Below are positions 53,635 through 63,016 of a stretch of 64,000 bases of DNA, one piece after another. The notes beneath the pieces are model-generated. The model was not told the origin of the DNA. It saw nothing but the letters and a program-made list of their open reading frames with translations, and searched no databases. A program made the translations under genes and the position numbers. Position 1 is the stretch's first letter; each line of letters opens with the position of its first letter. Source of the DNA: Cellvibrionaceae bacterium (lineage in GTDB: Bacteria > Pseudomonadota > Gammaproteobacteria > Pseudomonadales > Cellvibrionaceae); assembly GCA_021151825.1 (NCBI GenBank), contig JAGKWQ010000007.1:124001-188000 (forward strand), in the 5' to 3' direction.

Positions 53635-54555
53635 TTAAGCCCTCCGCTCCTCCATTATTTCCTCAAACAAATCCCCCTGTTTTTCCAGCCCTTTATCAAT
53701 TCCCAACAACCCCGACAATTGTCGTGCATCCTGCGGCGCCCACAATTTATCGGTGTTGTCGAAATAGCAAAAAATATCCAGGGATTCATGCAGTCGAACT
53801 CGTTTCCCGATTAATTTTGCATCTTTAGGATGACGGCCACGGCTCCAGGATTTAATGCGCTTATACCAATGTTCAATGGCCGTTTTGGAATAACCACTGC
53901 GATAAAGCTCGGTATCGCCATGTAAGCGCATATACACAAAATCACTGGTAACATCTTCTGCATAAGGCCAACGGCCAGCCGTATCGGCTACTACAAACGC
54001 AACATTATGGCTACGGAGCATCTTGATGAATTTTTCATTCACAAAAGTTTCATTGCGAATTTCAATCGCGTGGCGGAGTTTGAAGCTTCGCGGAAATTTT
54101 TTGGGTAATTCAAAATCAGCGTGGTATTGGCGAGTGCTTTTGACCACCTCGGTAACTGTCTTTGGTAAAAGCTCTAAAAACTGGCGAAATTTTTCTTCAT
54201 TAAATTTGAAACTTGGAGGAAGCTGCCAAAGAATCGCACCCAGCTTTTCTTTCAATTCAAAAACACCTGAAGCAAAGAAATTTGCGATAGGTTCTTCCAC
54301 ATCATTCAAACGACGAATATGGGTAATATAACGCGGTGCTTTAACACTAAATACAAAACTATCCGGTGTGTCTGCATACCAGCTTGCATAACGCTCCGGT
54401 GTTTGTAGTGCATAAAAAGAACCATTGATTTCAATACTATTTACGGAGCGTGATGCAAAATACAATTCTTTTTTCTGCACCAGACCTTTGGGGTAAAAGT
54501 TATCGCGCCAGGGAGCATAACGCCAGCCAGAAATACCAATATGGAATTGATTCAT
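53635..54555 (-). CDS. DUF72 family protein
   Basis: A 306-residue soluble protein with the DUF72 (YecE) pattern: IGISGWRYAPWRDNFYPKGLVQKKELYFASRSVNSIEINGSFYALQTPERYASWYADTP, FSVKAPRYITHIRRL, LGAILWQLPPSFKFNEEKF, RHAIEIRNETF, and VYMRLHGDTELY. The fold is TIM-barrel-like with conserved Glu, Arg and His; function is not established. The gene follows a small Pro-rich gene in the same direction with a 62-base gap. Confidence 0.92.
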   Translation of the reverse strand: MNQFHIGISGWRYAPWRDNFYPKGLVQKKELYFASRSVNSIEINGSFYALQTPERYASWYADTPDSFVFSVKAPRYITHIRRLNDVEEPIANFFASGVFELKEKLGAILWQLPPSFKFNEEKFRQFLELLPKTVTEVVKSTRQYHADFELPKKFPRSFKLRHAIEIRNETFVNEKFIKMLRSHNVAFVVADTAGRWPYAEDVTSDFVYMRLHGDTELYRSGYSKTAIEHWYKRIKSWSRGRHPKDAKLIGKRVRLHESLDIFCYFDNTDKLWAPQDARQLSGLLGIDKGLEKQGDLFEEIMEERRA

Positions 54556-54617
54556 AAACTTAAGCCTCCCTTGTTTTTTGAAAATTAAAATAATTAAATT
54601 GATTAAAAGTTAAAAAA

Positions 54618-54818
54618 CTAACTTTTTCCTGCGATCTTCTTTTGTCCGGTGGTGGCGGGTGCAGGTTGGGGATTTTGTTTTGGCTCACCTGAATCCGCTG
54701 CCTCCCCGGAGGGGTAGGGCGCTGTTGGTCTATTAGGGCGCGGACCTGATACCGGTTGCGGGTCATTAAAATCAGGTTCGTTGGTAATCTCTTTAATTTG
54801 CGGTTGATTAGAAATCAT
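54618..54818 (-). CDS. Small proline-rich hypothetical protein, 66 residues
   Basis: An ATG with GAGG five bases before it opens a frame rich in Pro, Asn, Gln, Glu and Gly (FNDPQPVSGPRPNRPTAPYP, EPKQNPQPAPATTGQ) without hydrophobic stretches, so the product would be disordered and cytoplasmic. No family is recognised. Directly upstream of the DUF72 gene in the same direction, perhaps in one operon. The other frame over this stretch lacks a ribosome site. Confidence 0.5.
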   Translation of the reverse strand: MISNQPQIKEITNEPDFNDPQPVSGPRPNRPTAPYPSGEAADSGEPKQNPQPAPATTGQKKIAGKS

Positions 54819-55081
54819 AACTACCTCGCGTTAACGTCGTGGAAAGTGATGTTGTTATGGCTATTAAGATCAACTCACTTAAAAATTATTAACTCACTCT
54901 AAGACCTGATTGTTCACGAAAAAATTCCGTCACATTGGATTTTAAGAAATCCGTTTTTAATAAAAAATACTGTTTTAGTTGAATTTAATGACGCAAAAAA
55001 GTATTTATTAACGGAATAAAAGCGTCAGGAAATTATTGCAGGATGTCGAAAAAAGAACATGAAATTCTGAAAAGTATACTG

Positions 55082-55570
55082 CTAGTAGCGAGCTGTACGT
55101 TTATAAGCGTATTCTCTGAATTGGTCTGATTCAAAATCAAAACGTCCAGGATGTTTTTTTGCTTCGTCCATCCACCCGCGGTGCCATTCAACCGATCTTA
55201 ATGTATTGATTGTTGTAAAAGGGTTAATCCGGTAATGCATGCCAGCAAGAAATGCTTTACATCCTGCCGAGCGTAAATCATCTATAGAATTCTGTTGTTG
55301 CAGGTGAGGGTCAATTGTTTCCTTGCGTGAGGAATTTAATCCAAAGGTTTCAATTTGACGACGCAAAAAGCTGACCGCTGCGACAGTATGTTCTTGTAAT
55401 GCAAACTCAAGTAGATCCATTTTAAACGGTTTGCAAATTCTCATTTCCATTCCTTGTACTTTGTTCGCATTTGAGTCCAGAGCGTAAATAGAAAAATAAT
55501 CATGGCCAATAAGGTTAATAATGTGAATTTCAATTTTCTCATCATTAATCTCTATTATATCTGCAAGCAT
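55082..55570 (-). CDS. Hypothetical protein with an RMF-like C-terminal segment
   Basis: A 162-residue protein; the start has GAGGG with normal spacing. Residues 1-95 are mixed alpha/beta (DIIEINDEKIEIHIINLIGHDYF) without a known family. Residues about 98-140 (DDLRSAGCKAFLAGM, then INPFTTINTLRSVEWHRGWMDEAKKH) follow the pattern of ribosome modulation factor: G..AG..G, an NP(Y/F) element and W..GW..A. RMF itself is a 55-residue protein that dimerises 70S ribosomes in stationary phase; related segments occur in other small proteins. A ribosome or RNA-binding role is inference only. Confidence 0.6.
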   Translation of the reverse strand: MLADIIEINDEKIEIHIINLIGHDYFSIYALDSNANKVQGMEMRICKPFKMDLLEFALQEHTVAAVSFLRRQIETFGLNSSRKETIDPHLQQQNSIDDLRSAGCKAFLAGMHYRINPFTTINTLRSVEWHRGWMDEAKKHPGRFDFESDQFREYAYKRTARY

Positions 55571-56182
55571 TAGTAATCCCTCATCGTTATGATTTCAAGG
55601 AAATCAGGTCAGTGTCGACGGAAAGGAGGAATTATTTCTACGCGCAATGGGACGAAGCTAGTCCTTTAACTTCTTGTAAACAGTTAAAAAAACATCCATG
55701 TTGCCAGTCCAATTGGGACATATATGGTTAAGATTCCCACCGGGTTTCATCACAGGTGATGAACCAGAACTCCCTCCCGCATATAGCCATCGGTACATAG
55801 ATACATACATACCTAATCATACGACGCTTTTGATATTGCAATAACAAGGCCATGTTTTAAATTGAGCTATCCATCAGCATTGATGCGGTGATATGGCACA
55901 TGAACATAAATTTTCTATTTTTTGCCAATGAGTTTTTGTAAAAACAACATCGGGTAACATTCAACTTTACATATATTCGGCACCAATACCTCGATAACAA
56001 CACCAATTAGATTGGATGGTTTAACACGTCAATAATCACTTTTTGAACAGATGAGAAGCCATATGTAGTTTGAGGAGTTGGTCTGTGTTAGTGGAATAGT
56101 ATGATTGAGTAGAAAAATAGGATGGATGACAAAAGGGTAACGGATCCTTTTATCATCTAATAAAAACAACATTCAAAGGCTA
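55571..56182. other. 612-base region without a convincing gene; one hairpin
   Basis: No frame is persuasive in either strand. A hairpin with arms TCATCAC and GTGATGA and a two-base loop (55746-55761), extended by GGTT/AACC with a one-base bulge, has no T-run. A short ATAC repeat occurs near 55799-55813. The right end is the 3' side of the hemerythrin gene. Content is AT-rich and may be decayed sequence or house an unseen small RNA. Confidence 0.35.
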
Positions 56183-56671
56183 TTACGATAATTTTGCCAG
56201 CAACTCTTCTTTGCGCTCTGCAAGCTGGGTTCCCAGTGCCACAAGGTCCAGTTTTGATTGTTTAACTTGCGGGAAAATTTCGTTTTGTTCTTCTTTAACG
56301 TGATGTTGGACATATTCTGAAAGTACTTTTACTTTTGCATCGTACAATTCACTATCCGTTTCCGCATCTTCAATTTGAGCAATCAGGTATTTCAAGGTTT
56401 CGTGCTCAACTCTGGCTTCCGGGACCAGTGTTTTATCTTTCAGCACTGTTTGTATCGCTGGATAAAATATTTCTTCTTCAATTTGCGCATGTACTGTTAA
56501 CTCCTGGCAAATTTCTTGTACTAACGCTTTCTTTTTAGAGGAAGCGCGTGCAGATTCAAATTGCTCAAAAAGCTCACTAACATGTTTGTGATCTGCGCGG
56601 AGCAAACGTGTTGCTTCTTGTGCTTTAGCGGCGGAATGAAGAGGGACGATTTTTTTCGCTGAACTAGTCAT
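56183..56671 (-). CDS. Hemerythrin-like (HHE) domain protein
   Basis: From ATG 56671 (AGGAG eight bases before it) the protein has 162 residues; an ATG eight codons upstream lies before the ribosome site. The four-helix HHE pattern is seen: LRADHKHVSELFEQFE, LTVHAQIEEEIFYPAI, ARVEHETLKYLIAQIEDAE and YVQHHVKEEQNEIFPQV. The histidines and acidic residues would bind a di-iron centre for oxygen or nitric oxide sensing, storage or scavenging. Cytoplasmic. Alone in its direction. Confidence 0.9.
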   Translation of the reverse strand: MTSSAKKIVPLHSAAKAQEATRLLRADHKHVSELFEQFESARASSKKKALVQEICQELTVHAQIEEEIFYPAIQTVLKDKTLVPEARVEHETLKYLIAQIEDAETDSELYDAKVKVLSEYVQHHVKEEQNEIFPQVKQSKLDLVALGTQLAERKEELLAKLS

Positions 56672-57099
56672 ATTTTTCTCCTGAATATTAAACACGGTTA
56701 CATGATTAGGACGCTCTAATAGTAATAAAGTTTTATTTTAAATAGGCAAGCTCGATACATAGCGCTTAAATCAATGGAATGCAGATAGGAATTGATAAAT
56801 GGCTTCCAATACAATCTTTCTTCATCAACAAATGCCAGATGACTAGCGAAAGAGATATTGAAGAATTTTGCATCTTTTACAAGAGCACATAGTTCTGTGA
56901 TTGATGTTAACGGCACGAACTCTCATCGTCGCCACGGTTATCGATATCAATAACCTCACAATAATACTGGTTACGAATAGGAATAAGCATAGATAGTAAT
57001 GGTCTAAATCAGGCGCAAAAAATATGCTTAACTGCGTATTTTTCATCACTACACTTTTAAACCGGACTTTGTAATCACCATAATATTGAGGAGCGGAAC
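56672..57099. other. 428-base region without a convincing gene
   Basis: Two minus-strand frames (about 66 and 68 residues, 56716-57049) overlap each other and lack clear ribosome sites, so they are not called. This region holds the divergent promoters of the hemerythrin gene and the sulfate-transport operon. No CysB-like or other site was recognised with confidence. GAGGAGCG at 57090-57097 is the ribosome site of sbp. Confidence 0.35.
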
Positions 57100-58158
57100 G
57101 TGGCTGTTAAAGGGTTGGTAAGAAAAACGCTGGTAAAAAATGGGTTTGTAAAAAAAATTGTCGCATCGCTGGGGCTGTCTTTAGTGTTATCGCCAGCATT
57201 TTCTGCGCATGCAGCACAAGAGATTCTGAATACTTCCTATGATGTTTCCCGTGAACTGTTTGTGGCTATTAATCCGAAATTTCAAAGCTATTGGAAGGAA
57301 AAAACCGGTGAGGATATTAGTATCCAACAATCCCACGCAGGCTCGTCGGCACAAGCTGCTGCGATCCTGCAAGGATTAAAAGCCGATGTAGTCACCTTTA
57401 ACCAATCCACAGATATAGATGTGCTGCATCAGAAAGGAAAATTTGTAAGCCCGGATTGGCGAAAAAAATTTCCCAATAACGCATCGCCTTTTTATTCAAC
57501 CACTGCTTTTCTGGTGCGCAAAGGCAACCCCAAAAATATTAAGGATTGGGATGATCTTGCCCGTAGCGATGTAAAATTGGTATTCCCTAATCCCAAAACT
57601 TCGGGCAATGCCCGTTACACGTATCTCGCCGCCTGGATTTATGCCCATAATGCCTTTAAGGGGGATGATAAAAAAATTAAGGATTTTGTAAGTAAGGTGC
57701 TAGGTAACGTTGTGGTGTTCGATACCGGTGGTCGTGGAGCTACTACATCGTTTGTGGATCGCGCCCAGGGTGATGTATTGCTCACTTTTGAGTCAGAAGT
57801 AAATTTGATCCGCAAGGAATATGGTTCTGATAAATACGATATCGTCGTCCCTAAAATCAGTGTATTAGCTGAATTTCCGGTTGCGGTAGTCGACTCTGTC
57901 GTTAAGGAGAAAGGCACTAAAAAAGTGGCGACCGAGTATTTGAATTATTTATATTCCCCGACTGCACAAGATGTATTGGCCAGCTATTTTTACCGTGTCC
58001 ACGATGAAAAAGTAAAAGCTGCTTATGCCAAACAATTTCCGGAACTGAAACTGGTCAGTGTTGAATCGGTATTTGGGTCCTGGAAAGACGTTAACGATAA
58101 ACATTTTGTGACCAGTGGCATTCTGGACCAGTTATTACGGCAAGCAAAGAAACAATGA
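57100..58158 (+). CDS. sbp: Sulfate/thiosulfate ABC transporter periplasmic binding protein
   Basis: A 352-residue protein starting with GTG (AGGAG upstream). A signal peptide ends AFSAHA; the mature N-terminus EILNTSYDVSRELFVAINPKFQSYWKEKTGE and the motifs SHAGSSAQAAAILQGLKADVVTFNQ, NPKTSGNARYTYLAAW and FDTGGRGATTSFVDRAQGDVLLTFE are characteristic of Sbp/CysP. It binds sulfate (or thiosulfate) in the periplasm and delivers it to CysT-CysW, encoded next. It is the first gene of the operon. Confidence 0.93.
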   Translation: MAVKGLVRKTLVKNGFVKKIVASLGLSLVLSPAFSAHAAQEILNTSYDVSRELFVAINPKFQSYWKEKTGEDISIQQSHAGSSAQAAAILQGLKADVVTFNQSTDIDVLHQKGKFVSPDWRKKFPNNASPFYSTTAFLVRKGNPKNIKDWDDLARSDVKLVFPNPKTSGNARYTYLAAWIYAHNAFKGDDKKIKDFVSKVLGNVVVFDTGGRGATTSFVDRAQGDVLLTFESEVNLIRKEYGSDKYDIVVPKISVLAEFPVAVVDSVVKEKGTKKVATEYLNYLYSPTAQDVLASYFYRVHDEKVKAAYAKQFPELKLVSVESVFGSWKDVNDKHFVTSGILDQLLRQAKKQ

Positions 58159-58215
58159 TTATTGCAGTCATCCCGCAGCAAATCATGTAAATAAATAGCT
58201 GATGATGAATAGCCT

Positions 58216-59040
58216 GTGACGAAATCTACTCGTGTACTTCCCGGATTTACGCTCAGCCTCGGGCTGGGCGTATTTTATTTAAGCATTATCGTTTTATTAC
58301 CAGCCATGACACTGGTGATGCAATCACTGCAAATTACCTGGGACGAATTTGTGTTTTACATTACTGACCCGCGTTTGTTATCCAGTTTTCGGGTGACATT
58401 TCTAGCGGCAGGAATTGCAACGTTTTTCAATCTATTGTTGGGGATGTTACTCGCATGGATTTTGGTGCGCTATGAGTTTCCCGGAAAAAAAATGATTGAT
58501 ACGCTTATCGATTTACCCTTTGCATTGCCCACCGCTGTGGCCGGATTAACACTTTCGGCGTTATTTGCGGAAAACGGTTGGGTCGGTCAATGGCTGGTGC
58601 CACTTGATATTAAAATTTCCTATACTTTTTTCGGCATTATCATCGCGATGATTTTCACCAGTATTCCTTTCGTCGTGAGAACTTTACAGCCGGTATTGGA
58701 AGATTTGTCGCCAGAATTTGAGGAAGCTGCTGAAACCCTTGGCGCTACCAAACGCCAGATTTTTTTGCGTGTTATTTTGCCGCATATTAGTCCGGCATTA
58801 ATGATTGGCGTGGCCCTGTCCTTTGTTCGCAGTCTGGGTGAATTTGGTGCGGTCATTTTTATTGCCGGCAATATGCCTTATGAAACAGAAGTAGTTTCAT
58901 TGATGATTTTCACCTATATCGGTGAATACAATTACCCGGCGGCAGCGGCGGTTGCAATGCTCATTTTAACTACATCGTTGCTGTTACTGCTAATCGTCCA
59001 GTTCTTGCAAAATTATTACGGAAAACGCCATAAGCGCTAG
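58216..59040 (+). CDS. cysT: Sulfate ABC transporter permease CysT (CysU)
   Basis: A 274-residue permease beginning at GTG. Six membrane helices are visible, with LPFALPTAVAGLTLSALF and the EAA loop EEAAETLGATKRQIFLRVILPHISPALMIG that contacts the ATPase. It agrees with CysT/CysU in length. It lies 57 bases after sbp and 42 bases before cysW. The GTG has no strong ribosome site, so translation may depend on coupling. Confidence 0.93.
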   Translation: MTKSTRVLPGFTLSLGLGVFYLSIIVLLPAMTLVMQSLQITWDEFVFYITDPRLLSSFRVTFLAAGIATFFNLLLGMLLAWILVRYEFPGKKMIDTLIDLPFALPTAVAGLTLSALFAENGWVGQWLVPLDIKISYTFFGIIIAMIFTSIPFVVRTLQPVLEDLSPEFEEAAETLGATKRQIFLRVILPHISPALMIGVALSFVRSLGEFGAVIFIAGNMPYETEVVSLMIFTYIGEYNYPAAAAVAMLILTTSLLLLLIVQFLQNYYGKRHKR

Positions 59041-59082
59041 TTATATAAAATTGTATCGCACTGTGTAAACCCGGATCGCATT

Positions 59083-59922
59083 ATGCAAACCTACATCGCA
59101 CAAAAGCCCAAAGCAGGGGGAAAAGTATTAATCGGCCTTGGATTATTTTTTGTATTCCTGTTGCTGATTTTGCCACTGACGTTAATTTTTGTAGCTGCCT
59201 TTCGCGGTGGCTGGGAATTGTTTGTCAGCAATTTGCTCGATAAAGATACGCTTGCCGCAATTCGTTTAACCTTATTGGTTGCGCTGCTCACCGTTCCTGT
59301 CAACCTGGTATTCGGTACTTTGATTGCCTGGTGCGTTACCAAATTCCAATTCGCCGGGCGCAAATTATTGGTTGCTTTTATTGATGCACCCTATGCAATT
59401 TCCCCTGTTGTTGCTGGTTTATGTTATCTGCTGCTCTATGGTAATCAGAGTTGGTTAGGTGGATGGTTGAATGAGCACGGAATACAAATTATTTTTGCAT
59501 GGCCGGTAATCGTACTGGTTACAATTTTTGTTACCAGCCCGTATGTTGCGCGTGAGCTAATTCCATTAATGGAAGCTCAAGGTTCTGAGGAAGAAGAGGC
59601 GGCGATGGTATTGGGTGCAAACGGCTTGCGTATGTTTGTGCGTGTTACCTTACCAAATATTAAATGGGCTTTGCTTTACGGGACCGTGCTAACCACTGCT
59701 CGTGCCGTAGGTGAGTTTGGTTCGGTTGCGGTAGTTTCCGGTGCAATCCGCGGTCACACCAATACCTTGCCACTTCACGTACAGCTGCTGCAACAGGATT
59801 ACAACAGCATAGGCGCATTTACAGCGGCGTTACTGCTTGCATCCATTGCTTTGTTAACACTAATCCTCAAAACAATTTTCGAATTTTTCCAAAACCGGAA
59901 ATTATCCGGTGCTATTCACTAG
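59083..59922 (+). CDS. cysW: Sulfate ABC transporter permease CysW
   Basis: A 279-residue permease with the CysW motifs DAPYAISPVVAGLCYLLLYG and EEEAAMVLGANGLRMFVRVTLPNIKWALLYG (EAA loop), then ARAVGEFGSVAVVSGAIRGHTNTLPLHVQLLQQDYN. It pairs with CysT in the inner membrane. The usual next gene, cysA for the ATPase, is absent; the following gene is on the other strand. Confidence 0.93.
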   Translation: MQTYIAQKPKAGGKVLIGLGLFFVFLLLILPLTLIFVAAFRGGWELFVSNLLDKDTLAAIRLTLLVALLTVPVNLVFGTLIAWCVTKFQFAGRKLLVAFIDAPYAISPVVAGLCYLLLYGNQSWLGGWLNEHGIQIIFAWPVIVLVTIFVTSPYVARELIPLMEAQGSEEEEAAMVLGANGLRMFVRVTLPNIKWALLYGTVLTTARAVGEFGSVAVVSGAIRGHTNTLPLHVQLLQQDYNSIGAFTAALLLASIALLTLILKTIFEFFQNRKLSGAIH

Positions 59923-60039
59923 GTTTTACTCCATAACATTATCGGTAAATACACTCTGGCGCTGGCATTCCATATCAGAACTGCAAGTATTAAGTGGGAT
60001 GCATTAAGTGGGAGATGACAAACGGATTATTGCGACTGA

Positions 60040-60948
60040 TTATAATAGAGCCGGTTTTGCCAAGCGTAGCTCAGCTGGAACCCGTTTGTTTTCCAGCACA
60101 AAAACACGATTGTTTGCTGATCGCAATTTTATTAACTCATGGGCGAAATGGGATTGAAATAATTTATCCATAGAGCCATCATTTTTAGCTTTGGTGAGGC
60201 CTTTTTCTACTCGTTGGGCAAGTTCCGGATGGCGAATGCTGACCTGAAATAAAACCGGAAAGGGATAATAAATTAACATGTCGGGTGCAACGGTAACGTC
60301 TTGCGAATATTCCCCGAATTTTTGAATGAAATTTTCAACTTCAATGGTGCTCAGTGGAATGTAATCAATGCGTCCTGCCACCAGCATGGCAAATAATTTG
60401 TAATAATCTGCTTCATCATTGACTTGATAACCGTTTGCACGATAAATAAAAACATCCTCCCAATCTTTACCTTGGCCTGCAACCAATTTTTGCAATTGCG
60501 ATGCCTGGGTAATGTTATTGAACTTTTCTACATCATTTTTGCGAATGACCAAACGTCGATACCCCAGAAGCCCTTGCAAGATAGGAACTTTTACTGCGAT
60601 ACGTTTATCGCGTTTTATCTCCGATGGAACTGTATCTGTGGTCCAATTAGGAGTGGCCTCAATATTGATTATATTCCCGCGGCTCACTTCACGGCTGGCC
60701 CGCAATGAGGTAATTTTTTGATCAACACGTATTAATTGATAATCTCCATAAGCGCTACGAGTTTTTTCCAGCGCAAGTTTTAATAATTCGAATTGATAGT
60801 GGTCGCGAGTCGGGCTTGCACCCAGATCCCAATATCGATAGACCATGGGCGAGCCATTATCGGCGGCGAGGCTGTTGCCCGAGAACAGAAAGAATAACGC
60901 GAAGACAATGGCGGGGTAGCGGTATGAGCAGCGTGTAGGGTTTTCCAT
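60040..60948 (-). CDS. Orphan periplasmic solute-binding (SBP_bac_3-like) protein
   Basis: A 302-residue exported protein (signal sequence IVFALFFLFSGNSLAA). The body has the look of a family-3 solute-binding protein (GLLGYRRLVIRKNDVEKFNNI, LVAGRIDYIPLSTIEVENFI, VRYP-like YYPFPVLFQVSIRHPELAQRVEKGL), but there is no transporter gene beside it. Such orphans may serve as sensors' partners or as independent binding proteins. Ligand unknown. Starts upstream of a clean leader and is convergent with cysW. Confidence 0.65.
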   Translation of the reverse strand: MENPTRCSYRYPAIVFALFFLFSGNSLAADNGSPMVYRYWDLGASPTRDHYQFELLKLALEKTRSAYGDYQLIRVDQKITSLRASREVSRGNIINIEATPNWTTDTVPSEIKRDKRIAVKVPILQGLLGYRRLVIRKNDVEKFNNITQASQLQKLVAGQGKDWEDVFIYRANGYQVNDEADYYKLFAMLVAGRIDYIPLSTIEVENFIQKFGEYSQDVTVAPDMLIYYPFPVLFQVSIRHPELAQRVEKGLTKAKNDGSMDKLFQSHFAHELIKLRSANNRVFVLENKRVPAELRLAKPALL

Positions 60949-61202
60949 TGCGGGACTCCAGGATACTGATCAACGCGTAACGGGGGAGGGAATTGGTTAT
61001 CCGATTCTAGCAGCCTGATTTCCTGCTTCATATCCAGGGCACACAAGGTTAACAAAAAATGACGAAACCTGTAATTCTACGTTGAGAAAGGATAAGCCTC
61101 GCAGGGATCAATTGTATAGGAATGTTATCCATGCGAGGTTTACCTGTAAATCTATAAAACTTATGTGTGTGTTACAGTTCCGAGCCAAAATATTTCATTA
61201 GG

Positions 61203-61274
61203 TCAAGTCAATATCGCAATCAAAATAATGACTGGAATGGGCACACCGAGAAACCACAATAATAAAGAACGCAT
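61203..61274 (-). CDS. Very small hydrophobic protein, 23 residues
   Basis: AGGAG seven bases before the ATG starts a reading of MRSLLLWFLGVPIPVIILI followed by AILT and a stop. It is one membrane helix with the LGVPIPVIILI pattern seen in small conserved membrane peptides of proteobacteria. It sits 26 bases after the membrane-protein gene ending at 61301, in the same direction, so it is likely the last cistron. A perfect ribosome site and the conserved pattern argue for a real gene in spite of its size. Confidence 0.6.
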   Translation of the reverse strand: MRSLLLWFLGVPIPVIILIAILT

Positions 61275-61300
61275 AATTAATCTCCTTTCTCATATGAAAA

Positions 61301-62290
61301 TTATAAGTCACGTTGGCGGCCACCGAGGGTAGCGAGCCAGCTGGCGGTGAATGCACCGATCAATAACGAAATAAATAACCAGAGCGAAATGTATGCGGTT
61401 GCTTTGCGAGCTTCGTCAGCCGCTTTTTTCGCAGTAGCTTCAGTTTCGCGCAATTTGGATTGCCACAGGTTATAGGTTTCCTTCACGCGTTTTTCTGCTT
61501 CAGGCTGGCTAAGGTCGGTACGGCGGGCAACAATTTGCCCAAGGTACTGGGCATCATTTTCTGGTAGTGCATTATTTCGTAACGCATTAATAAATATGCG
61601 CGCAACTTCTGCATTTGCAGCGTGTTCATTTCGCGGAGGCGGCAAAGGTAAGGTTGGGGATGCTGCAACATTTGGATCATTTGTAGCGTTAGTCGGGGCA
61701 GTAGCTGGTGCGGCACCTGCAGGTCTACGAAATAATGTATCGATAAAATAACCGGTTGATTCACCCTGCAAACCAAACCGGTCATCAAATTGATTAGCGC
61801 CGGCAACCGCTGCCGATGTCGCAACACCATTTGCAACATTGGCACCGGCTTTGATTCCACCACCCACAACCGCAGCGATTGTTGTGGTGAGTAATCCGGC
61901 GGTAAATAGCGTCGCTACTGCCCATGCAAGAAAACCATGGGCAGTATCGCGGAAGTAAACTTCATCGCGGTCTGTCGACGTGGCCCAACGTGTCCTTAAT
62001 CGACCAGCCAGATAACCACCCAGCCCACTTGCAGCAAGTGAGGTCAGTGTGATCCAGAGGATTCCGGAAATTCCCAATGTTTTTGCGCTGACGCCATCAT
62101 TAGCCCAAGGGGAAATCGAACTAAAACCCAAGCCGGAACCAAGTATCAAAAGAATTAACGAGAGTGCGGCAGCACCAGCTGCACCCGCAAAAATTGCCCC
62201 CCAGGATACTGCGCTTGCAGAGCTATTTCCTCCGTTTGGTGAGGGCAGGATTACATCAGTTTTTTCATGAACCTCGATTGTTGTAGTCAC
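61301..62290 (-). CDS. Conserved membrane protein with Gly/Ala-rich helices
   Basis: The likely start is GTG 62290, with AAGGAG six bases before it; the longer frame from ATG 62305 contains that ribosome site inside its own first codons. The product has 329 residues: VSWGAIFAGAAGAAALSLILLILGSGLGF, a second pair of helices around WITLTSLAASGLGGYLAGRL and AWAVATLFTAGLLTTTIAAVVGGG, a soluble part with a Pro/Ala/Thr-rich loop, and a last helix (AYISLWLFISLLIGAFTASWLATLGG). Proteins with this first motif are found in many bacteria without a known function. It follows the DUF892 gene in the same direction and is probably stress-linked. Confidence 0.7.
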   Translation of the reverse strand: MTTTIEVHEKTDVILPSPNGGNSSASAVSWGAIFAGAAGAAALSLILLILGSGLGFSSISPWANDGVSAKTLGISGILWITLTSLAASGLGGYLAGRLRTRWATSTDRDEVYFRDTAHGFLAWAVATLFTAGLLTTTIAAVVGGGIKAGANVANGVATSAAVAGANQFDDRFGLQGESTGYFIDTLFRRPAGAAPATAPTNATNDPNVAASPTLPLPPPRNEHAANAEVARIFINALRNNALPENDAQYLGQIVARRTDLSQPEAEKRVKETYNLWQSKLRETEATAKKAADEARKATAYISLWLFISLLIGAFTASWLATLGGRQRDL

Positions 62291-62358
62291 GTTGATCTCC
62301 TTCATTTATTGGGAATACAATTTTGCAGTTTTAAAATTATTGTTGCATATGCCGAGGT

Positions 62359-62850
62359 TTATGCGGCATGTGCAATCAAGAAACGCTTGGTTACTGTGTC
62401 TAGCTCCGAATCAAGCCATAAGGCTCGTGCTTCGACGTGATCAAGAATTTTCTGGCTGAGTTGACGAGTAGTTTCATCGCTCAATGCTTCTGTTGCCGAA
62501 ATCAGAATTTTGTAAGATCCAATCGCAAACTGATTAAACGTATGCAATGCAAGAATACCTTTAACGGGTTCGTCGCTTACAACGGTACCGGAAAAATTTT
62601 GCGCCCCTGCTAACAGTTTTCCCACCGTGTCTTTAATAACAGATGGCTCACTTCCTAATTGCTGGATGCGAATTGAAAGCAGCTTTTGGAAATCCCTGAA
62701 AAAATTTAATTCAGTAGTGAGCTTTGCACGCAATTCAGGGTAATCTTTTAATCGATCTACTTGCCCTGAGAAAAGTTTCTCCCCTTGTTCTTCCAATGCG
62801 TGCGCATCACGCAACCAGTCACGAATGTTTTCACTGCGAGAATCTGCCAT
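62359..62850 (-). CDS. DUF892 ferritin-like protein (YciE/YciF type)
   Basis: A 163-residue all-helical protein; AGGAG precedes the ATG. Residues IRDWLRDAHALEEQGEKLFSGQVDRLKDYPELRAKL and EPVKGILALHTFNQFAIGSYKILISATEAL plus the final helix match the DUF892 layout, with Glu and His residues in four helices for a possible di-iron site. YciE/YciF proteins are induced by stress in enterobacteria. First gene of the leftward group with the membrane protein and the 23-residue peptide. Confidence 0.82.
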   Translation of the reverse strand: MADSRSENIRDWLRDAHALEEQGEKLFSGQVDRLKDYPELRAKLTTELNFFRDFQKLLSIRIQQLGSEPSVIKDTVGKLLAGAQNFSGTVVSDEPVKGILALHTFNQFAIGSYKILISATEALSDETTRQLSQKILDHVEARALWLDSELDTVTKRFLIAHAA

Positions 62851-63016
62851 TTTTTTCTCCTGACAAAATAAGCTGTTGGATTAGCTCAATGCAATATGAG
62901 TACCATTTGCGTAATTACTTCATTTATCAGGATTTTTTTGCGTTTAAGGTGCCAATGGGCGCGTTGATGCGACTGCGAAAGGTTTAAATGGCGTAGGAAA
63001 TATGTAAATTTTGCAG

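Noticed and set aside
54560..54766. Minus-strand frame of 68 residues over the Pro-rich gene
   Set aside because: It is another phase of the same stretch without a ribosome site; the 66-residue frame has GAGG before its ATG.
56716..57049. Minus-strand frames of 66 and 68 residues before sbp
   Set aside because: They overlap each other, lack ribosome sites and resemble no family.
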